A stretch of 5,121 bases of DNA from Actinomycetota bacterium (GTDB lineage: Bacteria; Actinomycetota; Actinomycetes; Nanopelagicales; Nanopelagicaceae), in NCBI GenBank assembly GCA_009704515.1, contig WLDZ01000076.1, positions 1-5,121 of the forward strand. The letters are read 5' to 3'. Made by a program: the position numbers and the translations under genes. The notes beneath the pieces were generated by a model. It was not told the DNA's origin, did no database searches, and was given only the letters and a program-made list of their open reading frames with translations. Every line of letters starts with the position of its first letter. The first letter of the stretch is position 1. Of the stretch, positions 1 through 5,121 are shown piece after piece.

Positions 1-1
1 A

Positions 2-3000
2 GCAAATGTTAAGCCAGCACCAACACTTGATACACCGGGCGCTGCAACATTTGAGCCACTTCGCGGAGTTGCTGGTCGCGTTGTGCAATCAATGGAGGCA
101 TCACTTTCTGTTCCAACTGCAACATCTGTTCGCGCTGTTCCTGCGAAGTTGATGATTGATAACCGCATTGTGATTAACAATCACTTAGCGCGTGGCCGTG
201 GTGGCAAGGTTTCTTACACACACTTGATCGCATTTGCGATGATCAAAGCAATTCGTCAGATGCCAGAGATGAACGCATTCTTTGGCGAACTCGATGGAAA
301 GCCAGCAGTCGGTCACCCTGCACATATCAATCTTGGAATCGCTATCGATTTAGCTAAGCCAGATGGAACTCGTCAACTACTTGTGCCATCAATTAAGGGT
401 TGCGAAGCACTTGATTTCGGCCAGTTCTGGGTTGCCTACGAAGAAGTAGTGAAGAAGGCTCGCGGTGGAACGCTCACTGTTGAAGATTATGCAGGCACAA
501 CTGTTTCACTTACCAACCCGGGCACTATCGGCACAGTTCACTCAGTACCTCGCTTAGTACAAGGCCAGGGCTTGATTATGGGCGTTGGCGCAATGGATTA
601 TCCGGCTGAGTTCCAAGGTGCATCTGAATCAACGCTAGCCCGCATGGCTATTAGCAAGATTCTGACTCTTACAAGCACTTACGATCACCGCGTTATTCAA
701 GGTGCACAATCAGGAGACTTCCTTCGCCGCATCCACGAACTTCTTCTTGGCGCTGAAGGTTTCTATGATGAAATCTTTACCGCGCTTCGTATTCCTTATG
801 AGCCAATTCGTTGGGCACCAGACTTTGCTGTTACTAAAGATTCTGAAATTGATAAGACAGCGCGCGTACAACAACTAATTGCTGCCTATCGCACCTGGGG
901 ACACCTCATGGCCGATACAGATCCACTTGTTTATCGCCAGCGCACACATCCTGATCTTGATGTGCAGACACATGGACTTACCTTGTGGGATCTTGATCGC
1001 GAATTCGCAACAGGTGGATTCGGTGGAAAAGCATTCTTACCTCTGCGCAAGATTTTGGGTCTGCTCCGCGATACTTACTGCCGCTCAGTTGGTATTGAAT
1101 ATATGCATATCTCAGAGCCAGCAGAGCGCCTTTGGTTCCAAGAAAACCTAGAGAAGAAATACGAGAAGGTAGATCGCGACGAACAGCTTCGTATCTTACG
1201 TAAGCTCAATAGCGCTGAAGCTTTTGAATCATTCTTGCAGACCAAGTTCGTCGGACAGAAGCGATTCTCACTCGAAGGTGGCGAATCCGTTATTCCAATT
1301 ACCGATGCAATTGTTTCTGCCGCTGCAGAGAATGGACTCGATGAAGTCTGTATCGGTATGCCACACCGCGGCCGCCTTAACATGTTGGCAAATATCGCTG
1401 GCAAGTCATACGGACAAATCTTCCAAGAGTTCCAGGGTCACTATGCAGAGAATGAAGTGCATGGATCTGGCGATGTGAAGTATCACCTCGGTACTGAAGG
1501 CGTATTTACCGCCGCCTCTGGTGCACAGACAAAGATTTATCTTGCTGCTAACCCTTCACATCTAGAGGCTGTAAACCCAGTGCTGGAGGGCATTGTTCGC
1601 GCCAAGCAGGATCGCCTTAATAACAAGGGCGCATATTCAGTTCTTCCTATCTTGCTGCATGGAGATGCATCCTTTGCGGGTCAAGGCGTGAACATGGAAG
1701 TTCTACAACTTTCAGGTCTAGCTGGCTATCGCACTGGCGGAACAATTCATATTGTTATCAATAACCAAGTTGGATTTACAACTGCGCCACATGCATCACG
1801 CACATCTCGTTACTCAACAGATGTTGCAAAGATAATTGAAGCGCCAGTCTTCCACGTTAATGGAGATGATCCTGAGGCATGTGTTCGCGTTGCTCATCTC
1901 GCATTTGAGTATCGTCAGAAGTTTAAGAAAGATGTTGTCATCGATATGGTCTGCTACCGTCGTCGCGGCCACAATGAAGGCGATGAACCAAGTTTCACTC
2001 AGCCACTTATGTACAAGTTAATTGGCGCCAAGCGCACAACTCGTACTTTGTACTCAGAAGCACTTGTTGGTCGTGGCGACATTACTCCACAAGAGGCAGA
2101 GCAAGTACAAGCTGAATACCAAGCAGAACTTGAAGCTGTATTTGCATCTGTTGCAAATCACGAACCAGAGCACGATCCAAACTTTAAGGTCCCAGTTGCA
2201 CCTGCTGCCGAAGCAATTCAGACAGCAATCACCGAATCACTTGCTCGCGAAATTGCAGCAACTCAAGTAGCAACACCTGAAGGATTTAATCTTCATCCTA
2301 AGATGGCACCACAGTTGGCGAAGCGTCCAGAGATGCTCAACGATGGGACAATCGATTGGTCTATGGGCGAGCTCTTGGCATTTGGTTCGATTCTTAAGGA
2401 TGGCCACCCAATTCGTGTTGCGGGACAAGATTCACGACGAGGAACATTCTCTAACCGCCACGCAGTCATTGTTGATGCAGAGAATGCCAACGAATGGACT
2501 CCGCTTCGTTCAATGATCAGTGATGAAAATCAATTCTTTGTTATTGACTCACTGCTGAGTGAATACGCTGCCATGGGCTTTGAATACGGGTATTCAGTAG
2601 TACGCCCAGAGGCACTTGTGATGTGGGAAGGCCAGTTTGGTGACTTCTCTAACGGAGCCCAGACTGTTGTAGATGAATTCATCTCATCAGCTCTACAGAA
2701 GTGGGGCGAGCGTTCTTCCGTTGTCCTTTTACTTCCACATGGATATGAAGGCCAAGGACCAGATCACTCATCAGCACGAATCGAACGTTATCTGCAGCTC
2801 TGCGCTGAAAATAACATGACTGTTGCGCAGCCTTCATCACCGGCTTCTTATTTCCACTTATTGCGTTGGCACATTGCTAACCCAACACGTCGTCCGATGG
2901 TGGTCTTTACTCCTAAGTCGATGTTGCGCCTGCGTGCAGCAGCATCACAGCTAAGTGATTTCACAAGTGGAACATTCCGCCCTGTAATCGGTGACGATAA

Positions 3001-3379
3001 GGTGGCAAATGCAACTCGTCTAATTTTCTGTTCTGGAAAGATTTATCACGATCTTGTTGCAGAACGTGAAAAGTTAGGCGAGCACTCAACAGCGATAGTT
3101 CGCGTTGAACTTCTCTACCCACTTCCAATTGATCAGATGCGCGAAGAGGCTGCAAAGCATCCAAATGCAACTCTTCTTTGGGTACAAGATGAACCTGCAA
3201 ATCAAGGTCCATGGTCACATATTGCGCTTCGCACCTCTGAAGCCCATGGTGGTCGTGCAATTGATAGCCGAATTTTCCGCCTTGTTTCGCGTCGTTCAAC
3301 AGCTTCTCCTGCAACAGGAAGTCATCACTTGCACGAAGAAGAGATGAAGGCGTTGTTGCAAGAGGCTTTTACTCGCTGA
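2..3379 (+). CDS. kgd: Multifunctional 2-oxoglutarate decarboxylase/dehydrogenase (E2-like domain fused to E1), 5' partial
   Basis: Thiamine-diphosphate enzyme acting on 2-oxoglutarate in the cytosolic TCA cycle, in the actinobacterial Kgd/OdhA architecture. The frame is open to the window edge, so the GTG at 83 is not the start; 1125 residues are visible and about 100 are missing compared with ~1230-residue mycobacterial Kgd. The first ~220 residues are the E2-like acyltransferase domain (VPTATSVRAVPAKL, SLTNPGTIGTVHSVPRL, and TYDHRVIQGAQSGDFL with its His codon at 686). The E1 part carries MPHRGR (His codon 1364), KYHLG (His 1484), HGDASFAGQG (Asp 1664) with INNQ (1757-1768) as the ThDP/Mg site, RRRGHNEGD (His 1970), GQDSRRGTF and LPHGYEGQGPDHSSAR (His 2738). 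These match the catalytic histidines known in mycobacterial KGD. The transketolase-like Pyr domain and C-terminal domain follow, ending near SRRSTASPATGS. No frameshift is seen. Some loops of the C-terminal half are shorter than in mycobacteria. In relatives the enzyme is inhibited by the FHA protein GarA/OdhI, which is not in this window. Confidence 0.97.
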   Translation, partial: ANVKPAPTLDTPGAATFEPLRGVAGRVVQSMEASLSVPTATSVRAVPAKLMIDNRIVINNHLARGRGGKVSYTHLIAFAMIKAIRQMPEMNAFFGELDGKPAVGHPAHINLGIAIDLAKPDGTRQLLVPSIKGCEALDFGQFWVAYEEVVKKARGGTLTVEDYAGTTVSLTNPGTIGTVHSVPRLVQGQGLIMGVGAMDYPAEFQGASESTLARMAISKILTLTSTYDHRVIQGAQSGDFLRRIHELLLGAEGFYDEIFTALRIPYEPIRWAPDFAVTKDSEIDKTARVQQLIAAYRTWGHLMADTDPLVYRQRTHPDLDVQTHGLTLWDLDREFATGGFGGKAFLPLRKILGLLRDTYCRSVGIEYMHISEPAERLWFQENLEKKYEKVDRDEQLRILRKLNSAEAFESFLQTKFVGQKRFSLEGGESVIPITDAIVSAAAENGLDEVCIGMPHRGRLNMLANIAGKSYGQIFQEFQGHYAENEVHGSGDVKYHLGTEGVFTAASGAQTKIYLAANPSHLEAVNPVLEGIVRAKQDRLNNKGAYSVLPILLHGDASFAGQGVNMEVLQLSGLAGYRTGGTIHIVINNQVGFTTAPHASRTSRYSTDVAKIIEAPVFHVNGDDPEACVRVAHLAFEYRQKFKKDVVIDMVCYRRRGHNEGDEPSFTQPLMYKLIGAKRTTRTLYSEALVGRGDITPQEAEQVQAEYQAELEAVFASVANHEPEHDPNFKVPVAPAAEAIQTAITESLAREIAATQVATPEGFNLHPKMAPQLAKRPEMLNDGTIDWSMGELLAFGSILKDGHPIRVAGQDSRRGTFSNRHAVIVDAENANEWTPLRSMISDENQFFVIDSLLSEYAAMGFEYGYSVVRPEALVMWEGQFGDFSNGAQTVVDEFISSALQKWGERSSVVLLLPHGYEGQGPDHSSARIERYLQLCAENNMTVAQPSSPASYFHLLRWHIANPTRRPMVVFTPKSMLRLRAAASQLSDFTSGTFRPVIGDDKVANATRLIFCSGKIYHDLVAEREKLGEHSTAIVRVELLYPLPIDQMREEAAKHPNATLLWVQDEPANQGPWSHIALRTSEAHGGRAIDSRIFRLVSRRSTASPATGSHHLHEEEMKALLQEAFTR

Positions 3380-3380
3380 T

Positions 3381-3406
3381 TCTTACTCAGTCATTAACTA
3401 GTAAGA
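3381..3406. terminator. Imperfect hairpin between convergent kgd and sodX, possible bidirectional terminator
   Basis: The 32-bp gap between the kgd stop and the sodX stop holds an inverted repeat. TCTTACT (3381-3387) pairs with AGTAAGA (3400-3406), then after one bulged C, AGT (3389-3391) pairs with ACT (3397-3399) around the loop CATTA. The location between two convergent genes fits a shared terminator. Neither strand has a following T-run and the stem is AT-rich, so intrinsic termination would be weak. Function is inferred. Confidence 0.35.
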
Positions 3407-3411
3407 GAAAG

Positions 3412-3780
3412 TTAACGAGCGCGCTTAACGCGTCCAGTTATCTTTGCAACGATTGATATAGCGGGCAACCAACCCCATTGGCGAGAATCGGTTCCTTCTG
3501 GGTTATCACTCAATACAAATATTTGATTGCTATCACTTTTAATCTCAGAGATTCGTTTCACATACTTGGCGCCAGGTTGTTCCGGCCTTTCAACGACAAC
3601 AACATCGCCTACTTTGACTGTAGAACTGCGAAGGATCCAGGCTGACAAGTTAGTGCTGGTACTAAGGCGGTAACTGCCCCATCTGGCCATCAACCAATCG
3701 CCAGGTGAATATGTGGGCACCATCGAACGGCCTTCAACGAGCACGGTTGCGTATCTTCTACCCATAGCGTTTCGACCCAT
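3412..3780 (-). CDS. sodX: Nickel-type superoxide dismutase maturation protease (S26 signal-peptidase-like)
   Basis: Small (122 aa) serine protease of the signal peptidase I-like S26 family, inferred to remove the propeptide of Ni-SOD so that the new N-terminal His can bind nickel. The family boxes are visible: VEGRSMVPTYSPGDWL with the nucleophile Ser19, GDVVVV at 58-63, YVKRI with the general-base Lys75, and the box-E-like LSDNPEGTDSRQWGWLP at 90-106. There is no N-terminal membrane segment, unlike LepB, so a soluble cytoplasmic enzyme is expected, as for SodX proteins. It is transcribed divergently from sodN, its presumed substrate; in Streptomyces the two genes are usually adjacent in the same direction. 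The start at 3780 has no Shine-Dalgarno but sits 6 nt after a TAGAAT box, which suits a leaderless mRNA. An in-frame ATG five codons in (3765) is the alternative start. The small size and sodN neighbour argue against a general signal peptidase. Confidence 0.92.
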   Translation of the reverse strand: MGRNAMGRRYATVLVEGRSMVPTYSPGDWLMARWGSYRLSTSTNLSAWILRSSTVKVGDVVVVERPEQPGAKYVKRISEIKSDSNQIFVLSDNPEGTDSRQWGWLPAISIVAKITGRVKRAR

Positions 3781-3786
3781 ATGGCA

Positions 3787-3792
3787 ATTCTA
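3787..3792 (-). promoter_or_regulatory. Probable -10 box of sodX (leaderless promoter)
   Basis: On the minus strand TAGAAT lies 6 nt upstream of the sodX ATG, which puts the expected transcription start at the start codon itself. Leaderless mRNAs with a TAnnnT box at this distance are common in Actinobacteria. No convincing -35 is seen. The box overlaps the first 11-bp repeat, so a protein bound there should hinder sodX transcription. Confidence 0.5.
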
Positions 3793-3821
3793 GGTGAGGT
3801 CTAGGGAAGTTTTAGGTGAGA
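3789..3821 (+). repeat. Three tandem 11-bp direct repeats in the sodX-sodN divergent region, probable operator
   Basis: Three head-to-tail units at exactly 11-bp steps: TCTAGGTGAGG (3789), TCTAGGGAAGT (3800) and TTTAGGTGAGA (3811). Units 1 and 3 match at 9 of 11 positions and unit 2 matches unit 1 at 8 of 11. The shared core is TYTAGGnnAG. The spacing of about one helical turn puts all units on one face of the DNA, the arrangement used by OmpR/PhoP-family response regulators. The array overlaps the sodX -10 and would lie at about -70 to -38 of a sodN transcript starting at 3859. The regulator is unknown, and calling it an operator is inference. The AGGTGAG of unit 3 could instead be the ribosome binding site of a sodN start at 3823. 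Confidence 0.55.
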
Positions 3822-3845
3822 TATGCGAGCTACCAATTACTGGAC

Positions 3846-3851
3846 TAATCT
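3846..3851 (+). promoter_or_regulatory. Probable -10 box of sodN (leaderless promoter)
   Basis: TAATCT fits the actinobacterial TAnnnT -10 pattern and ends 7 nt before the ATG at 3859, so transcription would begin at or next to that codon. It competes with a model in which translation starts at 3823 using AGGTGAG (3814-3820); in that model this box is inside the coding region. No clear -35 is visible, which would suit an activator-dependent promoter. Confidence 0.4.
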
Positions 3852-3858
3852 TGGCTTT

Positions 3859-4266
3859 ATGAAAAATATATTTGAAGCAGTTTTTGCACCAAAGACCACC
3901 GTCCTCGCTCACTGCGATCTTCCTTGTGGAGTCTATGACCCAGCACAGGCACGCATTGAGGCGCTCTCAGTAAAGGCTTGCATGGAGAAATATGCAGCCA
4001 ATACCGATGCTGATTTCCGTTCACGCTCTGTTGCAATCAAAGAAGAGCGTTCACATGCTGTTAAGGAACACCTTTGGGTTCTTTGGACAGATTACTTTAA
4101 GGCCCCACACTTTGAGGCATACCCACAGTTGCACACACTCTTTAACGATGCAACCAAGCTAGCCGGAGCTGCCGGAACAAAGGGAACTCAAGATGTTGCA
4201 GTTGCAGATTCATTGATCGCAAAGATTGATGAGATTGCAGAAATCTTCTGGGCCACCAAAAAGTAA
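3859..4266 (+). CDS. sodN: Superoxide dismutase [Ni] precursor
   Basis: Cytoplasmic nickel enzyme that converts superoxide to hydrogen peroxide and oxygen. The diagnostic nickel hook HCDLPCGVYDPAQAR is intact: after cleavage His1, Cys2 and Cys6 bind nickel, and Asp3, Pro5 and Tyr9 are present. The four-helix-bundle body follows, with KEERSHAVKEHLWVLWTDYF and the terminal KIDEIAEIFWATKK. The mature part is 118 residues, close to the ~117 of Streptomyces SodN. Starting at 3859 gives a 17-residue propeptide ending TTVLA, with VLA|H as the cleavage site; the Streptomyces propeptide is 14 residues with a similar LFAPK motif. I prefer this start for that reason and because TAATCT lies 7 nt upstream. 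The ATG at 3823 adds 12 residues of unremarkable sequence but has a Shine-Dalgarno-like AGGTGAG, so it cannot be excluded. The stop lies 3 bp from the end of the convergent thioesterase gene. Divergent sodX presumably matures this protein. Confidence 0.95.
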   Translation: MKNIFEAVFAPKTTVLAHCDLPCGVYDPAQARIEALSVKACMEKYAANTDADFRSRSVAIKEERSHAVKEHLWVLWTDYFKAPHFEAYPQLHTLFNDATKLAGAAGTKGTQDVAVADSLIAKIDEIAEIFWATKK

Positions 4267-4269
4267 AAA

Positions 4270-4677
4270 TCAAGAGTTAATTACGGATTGAGCGGCAGTG
4301 CGTGCGAGGAAAGTAACTCGTTCCACTGTCGCTCTCTTTATTTCCCCTTGCGCAATATGGCGTTCACCTTCATAAACATCACAAGCAAAAACTATTTCAC
4401 GACCTTCAATTTCGATACATCTGGCGCTGGCGCGAAGCTCATCGCCAACTTGAGCAGAACCTTCTAGATCAATCGTGGTTGAGAGCAAGTAAGTTGTTTC
4501 GCCATTATCTAAATACTCGCTAAGAGCTGCAACCGTTGCGCTCTCCATAATATGAAGAAGATGTGAAGTAGCTACAACAGGAAGTTCGGATAAACCCATT
4601 GCGAGAGCAGTATCACCAGGTCGCACAGTCATAGTTGCGAAACCAACTGTGCCTAGGACTTCTTCTGCTGGTTTCAT
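4270..4677 (-). CDS. Hotdog-fold thioesterase, fluoroacetyl-CoA thioesterase (FlK)-like
   Basis: A 135-residue single-domain protein resembling the FlK-like branch of hotdog acyl-CoA thioesterases. The signature is LPVVATSHLLHIMESATVAAL at about 32-52, the loop plus long hotdog helix, followed by strands STTIDLEGSAQVGDELRASA and CIEIEGREIVFACDVYEGE and the AQGEIKRATV strand. Thr37 and Glu45 have the same 8-residue spacing as catalytic Thr42 and Glu50 of FlK. The position expected for FlK His76 (about 71) is Leu, with no His nearby, so substrate and even activity are uncertain; fluoroacetyl-CoA is not implied. The protein is probably cytosolic and dimeric, as for the fold. Only 7 bp separate it from the upstream anti-sigma gene, so the two are likely co-transcribed. 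Its own ribosome site is weak (TAGG about 8 nt before the ATG), suggesting translational coupling. It may be part of the sigma regulon or a passenger. Confidence 0.8.
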   Translation of the reverse strand: MKPAEEVLGTVGFATMTVRPGDTALAMGLSELPVVATSHLLHIMESATVAALSEYLDNGETTYLLSTTIDLEGSAQVGDELRASARCIEIEGREIVFACDVYEGERHIAQGEIKRATVERVTFLARTAAQSVINS

Positions 4678-4684
4678 CGATTGC

Positions 4685-5080
4685 CTATTTGTCTGAATCT
4701 AAATCGTTAAAGTGCTGAATACGAGTCTGCTCGATCTGAATTTCGCGATGTTCAACATTGCCAAACTCATCAATCTCAATCGAAATTTCAGTCATACTGA
4801 ATTGGGTAATAACTTCACTTGTGCTGGTGGCCTGAGCCCGTAGCTGTGCGGCGATGAGATCATGAAGGTCATCAGGTGCCTTCTCATTGCAGGTTCTGCG
4901 AAGAGTGTTCTGCAATAAATCATGCATGGCTCGCTCGTGAGCCACCTCGCTCTGGCAAGGCAGACATTGTGCGATATGAGTTTCAATTTCGCTAGCACGA
5001 GGAAGTTCTTGAATCTGATCTTCGATAATAAAGATAACTGAAGAGAGAACATCGCTACAGTGAATTTCGATATAACTCAT
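4685..5080 (-). CDS. rsrA: RsrA-type zinc anti-sigma factor (mycothiol system anti-sigma-R factor)
   Basis: Redox-sensitive anti-sigma factor expected to hold a SigR/SigH-type ECF sigma factor when reduced and release it on disulfide stress. The ZAS motif is present as His35-x3-Cys39-x2-Cys42 (THIAQCLPCQSE), with an upstream Cys8 in HCSDVL and a later Cys64. These match the Streptomyces RsrA pattern Cys11, His37, Cys41, Cys44 and Cys61/62, where Cys11-Cys44 forms the trigger disulfide. Residues 45-82 form the sigma-binding helical part (AMHDLLQNTLRR, DDLHDLIAAQLRA). No membrane segment is seen. It is longer than usual (131 versus about 90-105 residues): residues ~88-131 form an acidic tail with two strand-like stretches, TEISIEIDEFGN and EHREIQIEQTRI. 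The ATG overlaps the stop of the upstream frame as ATGA and has a good ribosome site (GGGAG, 7 nt spacer), typical of sigma/anti-sigma pairs. The thioesterase gene follows after 7 bp. Confidence 0.88.
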   Translation of the reverse strand: MSYIEIHCSDVLSSVIFIIEDQIQELPRASEIETHIAQCLPCQSEVAHERAMHDLLQNTLRRTCNEKAPDDLHDLIAAQLRAQATSTSEVITQFSMTEISIEIDEFGNVEHREIQIEQTRIQHFNDLDSDK

Positions 5081-5121
5081 TTCTCTTCTCCCTCTTCTTT
5101 ATTGGGAGAGACTTGTTTATC
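5077..5121 (-). CDS. C-terminal tail of the gene upstream of rsrA, probably a SigR/SigH-type ECF sigma factor (partial)
   Basis: On the minus strand one frame enters from the window edge and reads DKQVSPNKEEGEEK before a TGA that overlaps the rsrA ATG (ATGA). Only 14 residues are visible, a charged tail with no domain signature. The identity is inferred from the partner: RsrA-family genes normally follow the gene for their sigma factor, often with stop/start overlap. The frame that runs straight into the rsrA ATG is also open to the edge, and the third frame has stops at 5119 and 5101, so the sigma gene could instead end before or beyond the edge. Confidence 0.5.
   Translation of the reverse strand, partial: DKQVSPNKEEGEEK
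5088..5094 (-). promoter_or_regulatory. Ribosome binding site of rsrA
   Basis: GAGGGAG on the minus strand ends 7 nt before the rsrA ATG and decides this start; no other start codon lies in that frame up to the window edge. The site is inside the tail of the upstream frame. Its GGGAGA can pair with TCTCCC 11 nt upstream (5104-5109). Confidence 0.6.

Noticed and set aside
83..85. GTG at 83 as the start of kgd
   Set aside because: The frame is open to the window edge and residues before it (LRGVAGRVVQSM) match the Kgd sequence leading into the E2-like domain, so the gene begins outside the window.
1075..1404. 109-residue open frame on the minus strand
   Set aside because: It is antisense to the conserved E1 domain of kgd, including the MPHRGR motif; a shadow of that coding sequence.
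2961..3314. 117-residue open frame on the minus strand
   Set aside because: It lies wholly inside the kgd C-terminal region, opposite well-conserved Kgd sequence, and its translation has no recognisable domain.
3412..3780. General signal peptidase I (LepB)
   Set aside because: There is no transmembrane anchor, the protein is only 122 residues, and it sits next to sodN, all of which fit the Ni-SOD maturation protease.
3789..3821. CRISPR-like array
   Set aside because: The units are 11 bp and directly abutting with no spacers; this is an operator-type repeat.
4257..4300. Intrinsic terminator after the thioesterase gene
   Set aside because: T-runs are present on the minus strand, but I find no convincing GC-rich stem before them.
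4792..5052. 86-residue minus-strand frame overlapping rsrA
   Set aside because: The other frame carries the intact HxxxCxxC zinc motif and the coupled start; this one has no known motif and a good explanation as a shadow.

Overview
The window looks like a piece of a small, low-GC (roughly mid-to-high 40s % by eye) free-living actinobacterial genome. Three genes point to Actinobacteria: a Kgd/OdhA-type 2-oxoglutarate decarboxylase/dehydrogenase with an E2-like domain fused ahead of the E1 domains, a nickel superoxide dismutase with its maturation protease, and an RsrA-type zinc anti-sigma factor of the mycothiol (SigR/SigH) system. The very short intergenic gaps and low GC would suit a streamlined aquatic lineage such as the acI/Nanopelagicales group, but that placement is inference.

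Layout. Positions 2-3379 (+) hold the C-terminal ~90% of kgd, with its 5' end outside the window. After a 32-bp gap containing an imperfect hairpin comes sodX (3412-3780, -), the S26-family protease that matures Ni-SOD. Divergent from it is sodN (3859-4266, + ; a longer start at 3823 is possible), the Ni-SOD precursor. The sodX-sodN gap contains three head-to-tail 11-bp repeats (3789-3821), placed to overlap the sodX promoter and to lie just upstream of a likely sodN promoter. Only 3 bp after sodN, a convergent minus-strand operon ends. In transcription order it is the tail of an unseen upstream gene (probably a SigR-type ECF sigma factor), rsrA (5080-4685), and a hotdog-fold FlK-like thioesterase (4677-4270).

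How the genes work together. kgd is central carbon metabolism (2-oxoglutarate step of the TCA cycle). sodN/sodX remove superoxide. The sigma/anti-sigma pair senses thiol oxidation. The window is therefore mostly a redox-defence neighbourhood beside a TCA gene. I see no mobile element, CRISPR, tRNA or rRNA. The least ordinary signals are the phased 11-bp repeat array between sodX and sodN, the thioesterase in the sigma/anti-sigma operon with no histidine at the expected catalytic position, and the long C-terminal extension of the anti-sigma factor.
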